Assembly: GCA_023418595.1 (NCBI GenBank)
Contig: JAEZZI010000006.1
Span: forward strand, 62,001 to 126,000
DNA length: 64,000 nucleotides
Origin: Pseudomonadota bacterium
GTDB lineage: Bacteria; Pseudomonadota; Alphaproteobacteria; Sphingomonadales; Sphingomonadaceae
Direction: 5' to 3'
The notes beneath the pieces were generated by a model. The model was not told where the DNA came from. It searched no databases and saw nothing but the letters and a program-made list of their open reading frames with translations. Positions 15,790 to 24,905 of this stretch are shown in pieces; the stretch's first letter is position 1; every line of letters starts with the position of its first letter. The position numbers were made by a program, and so were the translations under genes.

Positions 15790-17115
15790 ATGCACAGCCC
15801 CCTGCCCCAACCCCGCACCATCGCCCGCGCCGCGCGCCTGTCGGGCACCGTGCGCGTGCCCGGCGACAAGTCGATCAGCCACCGGTCGCTGATGCTCGGC
15901 AGTCTGGCGGTCGGCACGACGCGGATCACCGGGTTGCTGGAGGGTGAGGACGTGCTGTCGACCGCTGCGGCGATGCAGGCGATGGGCGCGTCGGTCGAGC
16001 GGCTGGGCGACGGAACATGGGTGGTGGACGGCGTCGGCGTCGGCGGGCTGCTCCAGCCGCGATCCGCGCTCGACATGGGCAATTCGGGCACTTCGACACG
16101 CCTGCTGATAGGATTGATTGCGAGCCATGCGATTACCGCGACCTTCACCGGCGATGCGTCGCTGTCGTCGCGTCCGATGGGCCGGGTGATCGAGCCTTTG
16201 TCGCTGATGGGCGCCGACATCACCGCATCGCCGGGGGGCCGCCTGCCGCTGATGGTGCGCGGGCTGACGCCAGCGGTGCCGATCGACTATCGCCTGCCGG
16301 TCGCCTCCGCGCAGGTGAAGTCGGCGATCCTGCTCGCCGGGCTCAACACGCCGGGGATCACCCGCGTCATCGAACCCGTGCCGACCCGTGATCACAGCGA
16401 AAGGATGCTCGCAGGGTTCGGCGCGGAAATCACCAGCGAAGCCGGTCCCGATGGCCGCATCATCTCAATCCGCGGAGAGGCCGAGCTTCGCCCGCAGGAC
16501 ATTACCGTGCCCGGCGATCCGTCGTCGGCGGGATTCTGGATGGTTGCCGGGTCGATCGTGCCGGGCGCGGATATCCGCATCGAGAATGTCGGCATGAACC
16601 CGACGCGCACCGGCCTGCTCACCGCACTTCTGGCGATGGGCGCTAATATCGAATCGCTGAACGAGCGTATTGTCGGCGGCGAGCCGGTCGCCGACCTGCA
16701 TGTCCGTCACGCGGCGCTCACCGCGATCGACGTGCCGCACGACCTCGCGCCGTCGTTGATCGACGAATATCCGGTGCTGTTCGTCGCCGCCGCCTTTGCA
16801 TCTGGTCGCACGGTCGCGCGCGGCGCGCACGAGTTGCGGGTCAAGGAATCGGACCGGATCGCGACGATGCGCGCGGCGCTGGAGGCCTGCGGAGTGGCGT
16901 GCGAGGAGTATGAGGACGGGCTGGCGGTCGTCGGCACGGGTGGCGACCCGATCCCCGGCGGTGCACAGGTCGCCTCGAAACTCGATCACCGTATCGCAAT
17001 GTCGATGGTGGTGGCTGGACTCCACGCCAAAGCCGCGATTGGCATCGACGACATATCGCCGGTCGCGACCAGCTACCCCGACTTCCTCTCCACCCTTGAC
17101 GCCCTCGTCTCCTGA
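15790..17115 (+). CDS. aroA: 3-phosphoshikimate 1-carboxyvinyltransferase (EPSP synthase, class II type)
   Basis: The 441-aa enzyme joins phosphoenolpyruvate to shikimate 3-phosphate in aromatic amino acid synthesis. It has GDKSISHRS, GLLEGEDVLSTAAAMQAMGA, MGNSGTSTRLLIGL, SSRPMGRVIEPL, SAQVKSAILLAG, TRDHSERML, NPTRTG and KESDRIA. The set GDKS, SAQxK, RxHxE and NxTR is the class II EPSP synthase signature. Residue 100 in the GNSGT loop is Gly, not the Ala of the CP4 enzyme. It starts the aroA-cmk-rpsA cluster, 18 bp before cmk. Confidence 0.96.
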   Translation: MHSPLPQPRTIARAARLSGTVRVPGDKSISHRSLMLGSLAVGTTRITGLLEGEDVLSTAAAMQAMGASVERLGDGTWVVDGVGVGGLLQPRSALDMGNSGTSTRLLIGLIASHAITATFTGDASLSSRPMGRVIEPLSLMGADITASPGGRLPLMVRGLTPAVPIDYRLPVASAQVKSAILLAGLNTPGITRVIEPVPTRDHSERMLAGFGAEITSEAGPDGRIISIRGEAELRPQDITVPGDPSSAGFWMVAGSIVPGADIRIENVGMNPTRTGLLTALLAMGANIESLNERIVGGEPVADLHVRHAALTAIDVPHDLAPSLIDEYPVLFVAAAFASGRTVARGAHELRVKESDRIATMRAALEACGVACEEYEDGLAVVGTGGDPIPGGAQVASKLDHRIAMSMVVAGLHAKAAIGIDDISPVATSYPDFLSTLDALVS

Positions 17116-17133
17116 GTAGTTGTATCCAGAGCC

Positions 17134-17772
17134 ATGATTATCGCCGTCGACGGACCCGCCGCATCGGGCAAGGGCACCATCGCCCGCGCGCTCGCCCGCC
17201 ATTACGGTCTGCCGCATCTCGACACCGGCCTGCTCTATCGCGCGGTGGCAGCCAGCGTGCTGCGCAACGACCTGACGGCTGAGCGGGAGGCCGATGCCGT
17301 CGCCTGTTGCGATTTCGACGATGCGCTGCTGGACGATCCCTGGCTGCGTTCGGACGAGGTCGGGCGGGTCGCTTCGGTCGTCTCCGCCCACCCGCTGGTC
17401 CGCTCGTCGCTGTTCCAGCGCCAGCGTCGATTCGCCCAGCAGCCCGGCGGCGCGGTGCTCGACGGACGCGACATCGGCACGGTCATCGCGCCCGATGCCG
17501 ACGCGAAACTGTTCGTGAAAGCGACGCCAGCCATCCGCGCGCGCCGCCGTCATACCGATCTGCGGGCGCAAGGCAGCCTTGCCAGCTACGACAAGGTGCT
17601 GGCCGACATTCGCGCCCGCGACGATCGCGATTCGCGGCGCGGCGTCGCACCGCTGACCCAGGCGCCCGATGCCGCCTTGCTCGACACCAGCTTTCTCTCT
17701 ATAGACGCCGCCGTCCAGCGGGCGATCGCGCTCGTGGAGGCTCGGACGGCGGCCAAGGCGATTACGGCCTAG
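17134..17772 (+). CDS. cmk: Cytidylate kinase
   Basis: The 212-aa kinase phosphorylates CMP/dCMP with ATP. It shows the P-loop IAVDGPAASGKGTIARALA, LPHLDTGLLYRAVA, the CMP-binding LDGRDIGTVIAPDADAKLFV and the lid region RARRRHTDL. It sits between aroA and rpsA, an order widely conserved in proteobacteria. Confidence 0.96.
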   Translation: MIIAVDGPAASGKGTIARALARHYGLPHLDTGLLYRAVAASVLRNDLTAEREADAVACCDFDDALLDDPWLRSDEVGRVASVVSAHPLVRSSLFQRQRRFAQQPGGAVLDGRDIGTVIAPDADAKLFVKATPAIRARRRHTDLRAQGSLASYDKVLADIRARDDRDSRRGVAPLTQAPDAALLDTSFLSIDAAVQRAIALVEARTAAKAITA

Positions 17773-17902
17773 CCACTGACAGGCGCGCGGCGGATCGGCG
17801 AAGGGCCGGCCCTGCCGACGCGCCCGTTTGCATTGTCACGTTCCTCACGCGAAGGCCTTTGCCCGAAGGATGCTGCGTTCGTATTCGGCGGGCGCGGCAC
17901 AT

Positions 17903-17937
17903 CGGCCAAAAGACCGCCGGAGACAACCGGCTGGCCG
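17903..17937 (+). promoter_or_regulatory. Hairpin in rpsA leader
   Basis: Nested stems CGGCCA/TGGCCG (17903-17908 with 17932-17937) and GCCGG/CCGGC (17916-17920 with 17927-17931, loop AGACAA) form a bulged hairpin ending 29 bases before the rpsA ATG. S1 mRNAs are autoregulated in other bacteria, so this may be a control element; that is inference. The rest of the 194-bp cmk-rpsA gap holds no gene. Confidence 0.45.
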
Positions 17938-17966
17938 GAAATGACGTGACAGGAACCACCACCAAC

Positions 17967-19670
<1,704 letters not shown>

Positions 19671-19682
19671 GTGGTATAAGTC

Positions 19683-19720
19683 GGGCGCGGCGCGGATTTT
19701 TCCGCCCGCGCCCTTTCTTT
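19683..19720 (+). terminator. Rho-independent terminator of rpsA
   Basis: A GC-rich stem of GGGCGCGG-CGCGGA with TCCGC-CCGCGCCC around a TTTT loop is followed by TTTCTTT. It lies 13 bases after the rpsA stop. Confidence 0.88.
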
Positions 19721-19737
19721 ATCCGGATCAGTGGTTA

Positions 19738-19751
19738 TTGATCCAGATCAA
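19738..19751 (+). promoter_or_regulatory. FNR/FixK-type box
   Basis: TTGATCCAGATCAA is a perfect match to the Crp/Fnr-family consensus TTGAT-N4-ATCAA recognised by FNR and FixK proteins. It lies 82 bases before the ihfB start and after the rpsA terminator, so it most plausibly controls ihfB. A Crp/Fnr-family gene is present at 47278. Confidence 0.6.
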
Positions 19752-19833
19752 GTGGGTCGGCGTAGGTGACCTTGGGCTTCAAACCGGGTTGTCGTCATAG
19801 GCCGGACGGCATCCTTTGATTGAGGAGAGCCGT

Positions 19834-20112
19834 ATGATTCGTTCCGAACTCGTGCAGCTCCTGATGCGCGACAATCCCGATCTGTCGGCACGCGATGTCG
19901 AACGGATCGTCACCGTATTCTTCGACGAGATCACCAGCCGCCTGTCCGCCGACGGTCGCGTCGAACTGCGCGGTTTCGGCGCCTTTTCGACCCGCGCCCG
20001 CGACGCCCGCACCGGTCGCAACCCGCGCACGGGCGAAGCGGTCGAGGTGGAGGCCAAGCGCGTCCCCTATTTCAAACCCGGCAAAGAAATGCGCATCCGC
20101 CTGAACGTGTGA
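19834..20112 (+). CDS. ihfB: Integration host factor subunit beta
   Basis: The ATG at 19834, with TTGAGGAGAG upstream, encodes 92 aa. The sequence MIRSELVQLLMRDNPDLS, then VERIVTVFFDEI, RVELRGFGAFSTR, the DNA-intercalating arm RNPRTGEAVEV and the end KRVPYFKPGKEMR are diagnostic of IhfB. It pairs with IhfA to bend DNA at promoters and recombination sites. Its place after rpsA is the usual one. An FNR/FixK box upstream suggests oxygen- or redox-linked control. Confidence 0.95.
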   Translation: MIRSELVQLLMRDNPDLSARDVERIVTVFFDEITSRLSADGRVELRGFGAFSTRARDARTGRNPRTGEAVEVEAKRVPYFKPGKEMRIRLNV

Positions 20113-20145
20113 AGCTGATCCAACCGCGCGGCTACGCGTCGATTT

Positions 20146-20565
20146 TCACGCGCTGTCGCTACACCTGATCCGCGTTCCGATGATTTCTACGAGAGCCCGG
20201 TCTTGGGCGTCCGCAATGATCGTGGCTTCGCCTTTCCGGGTTTTGACGCGGAATTCGAGCGGACCCTGAATATTGCAGAGTGCGCCCTTCGCGGTCGAAT
20301 CGCAGCTTTCGTCGAGCCGGTCGAGTTCGGCTTGCGTGATTTCGCCGACAGGACGCACCGAAAATGCCATTGTGCTAGTGCCGCCGAACAGCGCAGGCCC
20401 AAGCCCCCCGAGCGTCTGCAACTGCCAGACACCCGCATCCTTGGTCGGTTTCATCTCCATCGCTTCGGCCATGCGCGCGCAGAAGCTGTCGGCAGGAGCC
20501 GGTTGCATTGCCGATAGGGCCACACCAAGAAATACGACTAATCCTGCCATTATCAGCCCTTTCAC
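20146..20565 (-). CDS. Hypothetical secreted protein
   Basis: The 139-aa product has a Sec signal peptide (KGLIMAGLVVFLGVALSAMQPAPA) and a small mature domain with four cysteines (in SFCARM, ESCDST, ALCNIQ and RIRCSDSA), suggesting two periplasmic disulfides. I do not recognise a family. It is convergent with ihfB and has no operon partner. Codon use and composition match its surroundings. Confidence 0.65.
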   Translation of the reverse strand: MKGLIMAGLVVFLGVALSAMQPAPADSFCARMAEAMEMKPTKDAGVWQLQTLGGLGPALFGGTSTMAFSVRPVGEITQAELDRLDESCDSTAKGALCNIQGPLEFRVKTRKGEATIIADAQDRALVEIIGTRIRCSDSA

Positions 20566-20663
20566 CCATCCATACCTCGATCCAGCATAACTGCGGATCG
20601 CGTGGCATCAAGCACCGTCCCCTGCTTGACGCCGGGAACACAATACGCTTCGAGCATCGGCAC

Positions 20664-20806
20664 GGATCGGTTGGATTTCGGCCTGGGGCGTGGCGAAAAC
20701 GTCGTCTTTCGAGAACCGGAGCGCAGGGTGCTTATGGCACCTGAGCACCGGAAGCGCAGAAAGATGGCGTTTGCAGCCCGCTTCAGGCCGAAAGCCGACC
20801 GATCCC
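20664..20806. repeat. tRNA-linked repeat, copy B
   Basis: Second copy of the element at 15037-15172, in the same plus orientation, ending four bases before tRNA-Leu. Its central hairpin is GGTGC-TTATG-GCACC (20727-20741). Small ORFs in it show no coding signal beyond what the repeat itself explains. Confidence 0.7.
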
Positions 20807-20809
20807 AAA

Positions 20810-20895
20810 GCGGACGTGGCGGAATGGTAGACGCTGGGGACTTAAAATCCTCTTCCCACAAAGGAGTGCGGGTTCGAGTCCCGCCGTCCGCACCA
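20810..20895 (+). tRNA. tRNA-Leu (anticodon TAA)
   Basis: The sequence folds as a class II tRNA of 86 nt with acceptor GCGGACG/CGTCCGC, anticodon arm GGGGA-CTTAAAA-TCCTC (anticodon TAA), a variable arm and an encoded CCA. It reads UUA/UUG leucine codons. Confidence 0.96.
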
Positions 20896-21003
20896 CTGGA
20901 TTGACGGCGCCGGGTTGCGCCGCGCCTCTCCCCTCCGCTATCGCGCGCAGACGCCTTCGCCGCCGTCATAGGCGGCGGTCATCCCGCAACGAGTGGATCA
21001 GGC

Positions 21004-21498
21004 TTGGAAAGCATCTTCCTCGAACATCGCGAACGGCTGCTGCGCTTCCTGCGGGCGCGCGGCGCTGGCGACGATGCGGAGGACGTGCTGCATGACGTGT
21101 GGCAGCGCATCGCCAATGCGCCCGACGGGCCGATCGCCGAGCCGCTCTCCTATCTGTTTCGCGCCAGCGAAAACGCGATGCGCGACCGCCACCGCGCGGC
21201 GCATGCGCGCGTCAATCGCGAGACCAACTGGGCCGATTCGGGCCATGCGCCGGAGCCGCCCCCCGGTGGCGAGCGGGTGCTGATCGCACGCGAGCGGCTG
21301 GCGCAGGTCAATGCGGTGCTGGCGGCATTGCCCCCTGCCCCGCGCGTCGAGACGATCTTTCGCCGGTTCCGGCTGGAAGGCATGGGCCAGGCCGAGATCG
21401 CCCGCGAACTCGGCGTCAGCCTGAGCACGGTCGAGAAGGATCTGCAAAAGGCCTATCGCGCGCTTGCCGAACTTCAGGAGCGGTTCGATGCGGAATAG
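21004..21498 (+). CDS. ECF RNA polymerase sigma factor, FecI-like
   Basis: A TTG at 21004 opens a 164-aa ECF sigma factor with region 2 (HRERLLRFLRARGAGDDAEDVLHDVWQR, RDRHRAAHARVNRE) and region 4 with a helix-turn-helix (GMGQAEIARELGVSLSTVEKDLQKA). No ATG or GTG in frame lies upstream and the ribosome-binding site is weak. It is the first gene of a sigma/anti-sigma/TonB-receptor series, the FecI-FecR-FecA arrangement in which a signal from the receptor releases the sigma factor to transcribe the receptor operon. Confidence 0.92.
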   Translation: MESIFLEHRERLLRFLRARGAGDDAEDVLHDVWQRIANAPDGPIAEPLSYLFRASENAMRDRHRAAHARVNRETNWADSGHAPEPPPGGERVLIARERLAQVNAVLAALPPAPRVETIFRRFRLEGMGQAEIARELGVSLSTVEKDLQKAYRALAELQERFDAE

Positions 21499-21525
21499 TG
21501 CCAACGCCTTCGTCTTGGGGTCAGG

Positions 21526-22476
21526 ATGCCGATGACCAGCGCCTTTACCCCCGAAATGATGGATGCAGGCCGCGGTTGGGCGATCCGCGTGCGCGACCCT
21601 GCGTTCGCCGACTGGGACGGCTTTACCGGCTGGCTCGAAGCCGACCCGCGTCATGCGGCGGCCTATGACGCCGCGTGCGATGCCGATGCGGCGGTGGTCG
21701 CGCTGTTTTCGACGCCTGCGCCCATTGCGATGCCCAGCACCCGCCCCGCCCCCAACCGTTTGTCGCGTCGCTGGATCGCGGGCGGCGGCGCGATGGCGGC
21801 GGCGCTGGCACTGGCGTTTGTCTATACCGGCAGCGACCCTGCCAGCGCGCCCTATACGATCGCGACGCGGGCGGGCGTCAGCCAGACGATCGACCTGGAA
21901 CCGGGCACGCAGATCGTGCTCAACGGCGACAGCCGCGTGACGCTCGACCGCGAACGCCCGCGTTATGCCTCGCTCGATCGCGGCGAGGCGCTGTTCGTGG
22001 TGCGGCACGACGATGCCCGCCCCTTCACCGTCGATGTCGGCGCGGCGAAACTGGTCGATCTGGGCACCGTGTTCAACGTCGCGCGCACCGACGATGCGAC
22101 GCGCGTCGCCGTTTCCGAAGGTGTGGTGATGTACAATCCCGACAGCGATGCGGTCCGGATCGACGCCGGAAAGTCGCTGGAGATCGCCGACGGTCGCCTG
22201 ACCATGCGTTCGGTGTCGTCGGACGCGGTGGGCAGCTGGCGCGATGGGACGTTGGTTTATGACAATGCGGCTTTGCCGCAGGTGGCGGGCGATCTGTCTC
22301 GCAGCCTGGGGGTGGCAGTCACATTATCGCCCGATCTCAACGCCCGGCGCTTCACCGGAACGCTGGCCGTCCGGGGTGCGCCCGCCGATGTCCTTCCCCG
22401 CGTCGCGCCGTTGCTCGGCGGGATCGCATCCCCTAACGATGGCGGCTGGACAGTAAGCAGCCGTGCCCAACCCTAG
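21526..22476 (+). CDS. FecR-family anti-sigma regulator
   Basis: The 316-aa inner-membrane protein has an N-terminal DUF4880-like segment (WAIRVRDPAFADWDGFTGWLEADPRHAAAYD), one membrane helix (about residues 84-101) and a periplasmic FecR domain (TRAGVSQTIDLEPGTQIVLNGDS, GEALFVVRHDDARPFTVDVG, LGTVFNVARTDDATRVAVSEGVV). It ends in an STN-like module (LSRSLGVAVTLSPDL). It should read the state of the TonB-dependent receptor encoded next and control the ECF factor. The receptor gene overlaps it by 14 bases. Confidence 0.92.
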   Translation: MPMTSAFTPEMMDAGRGWAIRVRDPAFADWDGFTGWLEADPRHAAAYDAACDADAAVVALFSTPAPIAMPSTRPAPNRLSRRWIAGGGAMAAALALAFVYTGSDPASAPYTIATRAGVSQTIDLEPGTQIVLNGDSRVTLDRERPRYASLDRGEALFVVRHDDARPFTVDVGAAKLVDLGTVFNVARTDDATRVAVSEGVVMYNPDSDAVRIDAGKSLEIADGRLTMRSVSSDAVGSWRDGTLVYDNAALPQVAGDLSRSLGVAVTLSPDLNARRFTGTLAVRGAPADVLPRVAPLLGGIASPNDGGWTVSSRAQP

Positions 22477-24841
22477 CCTTTTCTTCGCGCCCCTTCTGAT
22501 CGTCGCGCCGGTCGCTGCGCAAGCGCAGGTCGCCGAGCTGAGGATCGACGAACGTCGCCTGGATCGCGCGGTCGAAGCTTTGGGGCGTCAGGCAGGCGTC
22601 AGCATCGCCATCAGCGACCCGAAACTGGCGGGCATCGGCGTGCGTAGCGTGCGCGGGCGGATGACCGCGCACGCTGCGCTGGCGCGGATGCTCGCGGGCA
22701 AGCCGCTGCGCGCACGGCGGATCAACGACAGCGCCTATATCATCGAGCAGGTTGCCCCGCCTGCCCAGGTTGCCCGGTCGTCGCCGCCGCCCCCGCCACC
22801 GGTCGTCGATCCCGCCACCGAACCGGTGGCCGAGGAAGCGATCGTCGTCACCGCGTCGAAACGCGATACGCTGCTTGCCGACTATCCGGGCGCGGCAACC
22901 ATCGTTTCGGGTGGCGATTTCGCGCTGTCGCAAGCCGCGCGTGGCACCGACGCCATCGCCGAGCGCGCCGCCGCGCTCACATCGACGCATCTGGGGCCGG
23001 GCCGAAACAAACTGTTCATTCGCGGCATCGCCGATTCCAGTTTCACCGGGCCGACCCAGGCCACGGTCGGCCAATATTGGGGCAATACCCGCCTCACCTA
23101 TTCCGCGCCCGATCCGGGGTTGAAGCTGTACGACGTGGCGACGGTCGAACTGCTCGAAGGACCGCAAGGCACTCTTTATGGCGCGGGCGCGCTGGGCGGG
23201 ATCATCCGCATCGTGCCGCAGGCGCCGGTGCTGGGTGCGGTCGGATCGGCGGCGTGGGGCGGCGTTCAACTGACCCAGCATGGCGACCCCGGCGGTGATG
23301 CCGGCGCAGTGCTGAACCTGCCGATCGCGACCGACCGGCTGGCGTTTCGCGGGCTGATCTATGGTGGGATCGATGGCGGCTATATCGACGACCGGCTGCG
23401 CGGATTGCGCGACGTCAACCGGGTCGAAAGCTGGGGCGGTCGCGGCGCTCTGCGCTTCGCCCCCGACGCGGTGTGGACCATCGACCTGACGGGCACCTAT
23501 CAGTCGATCGCGGGGCGCGACGCGCAATATGCCGACGGTGCGAAAGACGGCCTGTCGCGCGAGAGCGCGCTTGCCCAACCCTATGCCAACGCCATCGCAC
23601 TCGGCGAATTGTCGATCACCGGCGATTTCGGCGCGACGCGGCTGGTCACCACGCTCGGCATCGTCGATCAGTATGTGGACGAGCGGTTCGACGCGACCAC
23701 CGCCACCCAGCCGCGCTATTTCGACCAGGCCAGTCGCGTCCGCCTCATCACCAGCGAGACGCGGCTGGCGGGGCACATCCCCGGCGGCGGCTGGCTGGTC
23801 GGGCTGAACCTGCTCCGCAACGATACCCGCATCAATCGCCAAGTCGGCTTTCGCGCACTTGCCCGCCCCGAAACCGGCGTCACCAACCGGGTCGAGGAAG
23901 CGACGCTCTATGGCGAGGCAACGGTTTCGCCGATCGACGCGCTCGCGCTGACCGCGGGCGCGCGGCTGACCCATTCGCGCCTTTCGGGAAGTGCGGAGGA
24001 TGCGCCGGTGATGCTGGCGTTCCGCAACGATCCCGGCGCCCGCGCCAGCCGAGAGGAAACCCGGCTGCTGCCCGCGATCGCCGCGCACTATCGGTTAAGC
24101 GGCCGGTTCAGCCTGTTCGCCCGCTATCAGGAGGGGTATCGCCCCGGCGGCCTGGCGGTGCGAAGCGATTTCATCCAGCGGTTCGAACCCGATCGCGTGG
24201 CAACGACCGAAGCAGGCCTGCGATACCGCGATCCCGGCGGACAGGTCGCGCTGCAAGTGACGCTGGCGACCACCGATTGGCGCGACATTCAGGCCGACAT
24301 CATCGATGGCATCGGGTTCCCGACGACCGCCAATATCGGCGACGGACGGGTGCATTCGGCAGGTGCCAGCGCGCGCTGGTCGCCGGTTCCCGAACTGACG
24401 TTCGACGCCGCGCTCTACTGGAACGACAGCAAGGTGACGACGCCTGCCCCCGCGTTGTTGTCGGCGCTGGCAGGGGCACGACAGACGCCGAGCGATGCGC
24501 TGCCCAATGTCGCCGACCTGTCGGCACGCGCAGGCGTCGATTATCGCGCAGACCTGGCGAACGGAGAGCGGCTGCATATCCGCGGCCACGCTCGCTATAT
24601 GGGACAATCCACGCTGGGCATCGGGCCGATGCTGGGCAAGCCGCAGGGCGATTATGTCGATACCGCCATCGACGCGCGGCTGGGCGACGCGCGGCGGGGC
24701 ATTTCGCTGTCGCTCACCAACCTCTTCGACGCGCGGGGCAACCGCTTTGCGCTCGGCAGCCCGTTCCAGCTGCGCGACGAAAGCCATGTAACGCCGCTGC
24801 GCCCGCGCACGATCCGGCTGGGTTTCGACCTTTCGTTCTGA
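22463..24841 (+). CDS. TonB-dependent receptor with STN signalling domain
   Basis: A GTG at 22463 inside the fecR end gives 792 aa. After a signal peptide (LFFAPLLIVAPVAAQAQ) comes an STN signalling domain (about 25-95), a Pro-rich linker, the plug (EEAIVVTASKRD as TonB-box region; LLEGPQGTLYGAGALGGIIR) and a 22-strand barrel ending RLGFDLSF with C-terminal Phe. The STN domain is what transducer-type receptors use to contact FecR in the periplasm. Substrate is unknown; iron chelates are usual, but sphingomonads also use such receptors for glycans. Confidence 0.93.
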   Translation: MPNPSLFFAPLLIVAPVAAQAQVAELRIDERRLDRAVEALGRQAGVSIAISDPKLAGIGVRSVRGRMTAHAALARMLAGKPLRARRINDSAYIIEQVAPPAQVARSSPPPPPPVVDPATEPVAEEAIVVTASKRDTLLADYPGAATIVSGGDFALSQAARGTDAIAERAAALTSTHLGPGRNKLFIRGIADSSFTGPTQATVGQYWGNTRLTYSAPDPGLKLYDVATVELLEGPQGTLYGAGALGGIIRIVPQAPVLGAVGSAAWGGVQLTQHGDPGGDAGAVLNLPIATDRLAFRGLIYGGIDGGYIDDRLRGLRDVNRVESWGGRGALRFAPDAVWTIDLTGTYQSIAGRDAQYADGAKDGLSRESALAQPYANAIALGELSITGDFGATRLVTTLGIVDQYVDERFDATTATQPRYFDQASRVRLITSETRLAGHIPGGGWLVGLNLLRNDTRINRQVGFRALARPETGVTNRVEEATLYGEATVSPIDALALTAGARLTHSRLSGSAEDAPVMLAFRNDPGARASREETRLLPAIAAHYRLSGRFSLFARYQEGYRPGGLAVRSDFIQRFEPDRVATTEAGLRYRDPGGQVALQVTLATTDWRDIQADIIDGIGFPTTANIGDGRVHSAGASARWSPVPELTFDAALYWNDSKVTTPAPALLSALAGARQTPSDALPNVADLSARAGVDYRADLANGERLHIRGHARYMGQSTLGIGPMLGKPQGDYVDTAIDARLGDARRGISLSLTNLFDARGNRFALGSPFQLRDESHVTPLRPRTIRLGFDLSF

Positions 24842-24905
24842 TTCGCGGTTACGGAACCGACGCTGCGGCTTCGTCCCCTCCCCAAAACCAAATTCGGGGA
24901 GCATC

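Noticed and set aside
17307..17966. N-terminally extended rpsA frame beginning inside cmk
   Set aside because: The extension has no S1 features, overlaps cmk in another phase and would more than exceed the normal S1 length; ATG 17967 has a ribosome-binding site and gives the standard protein.
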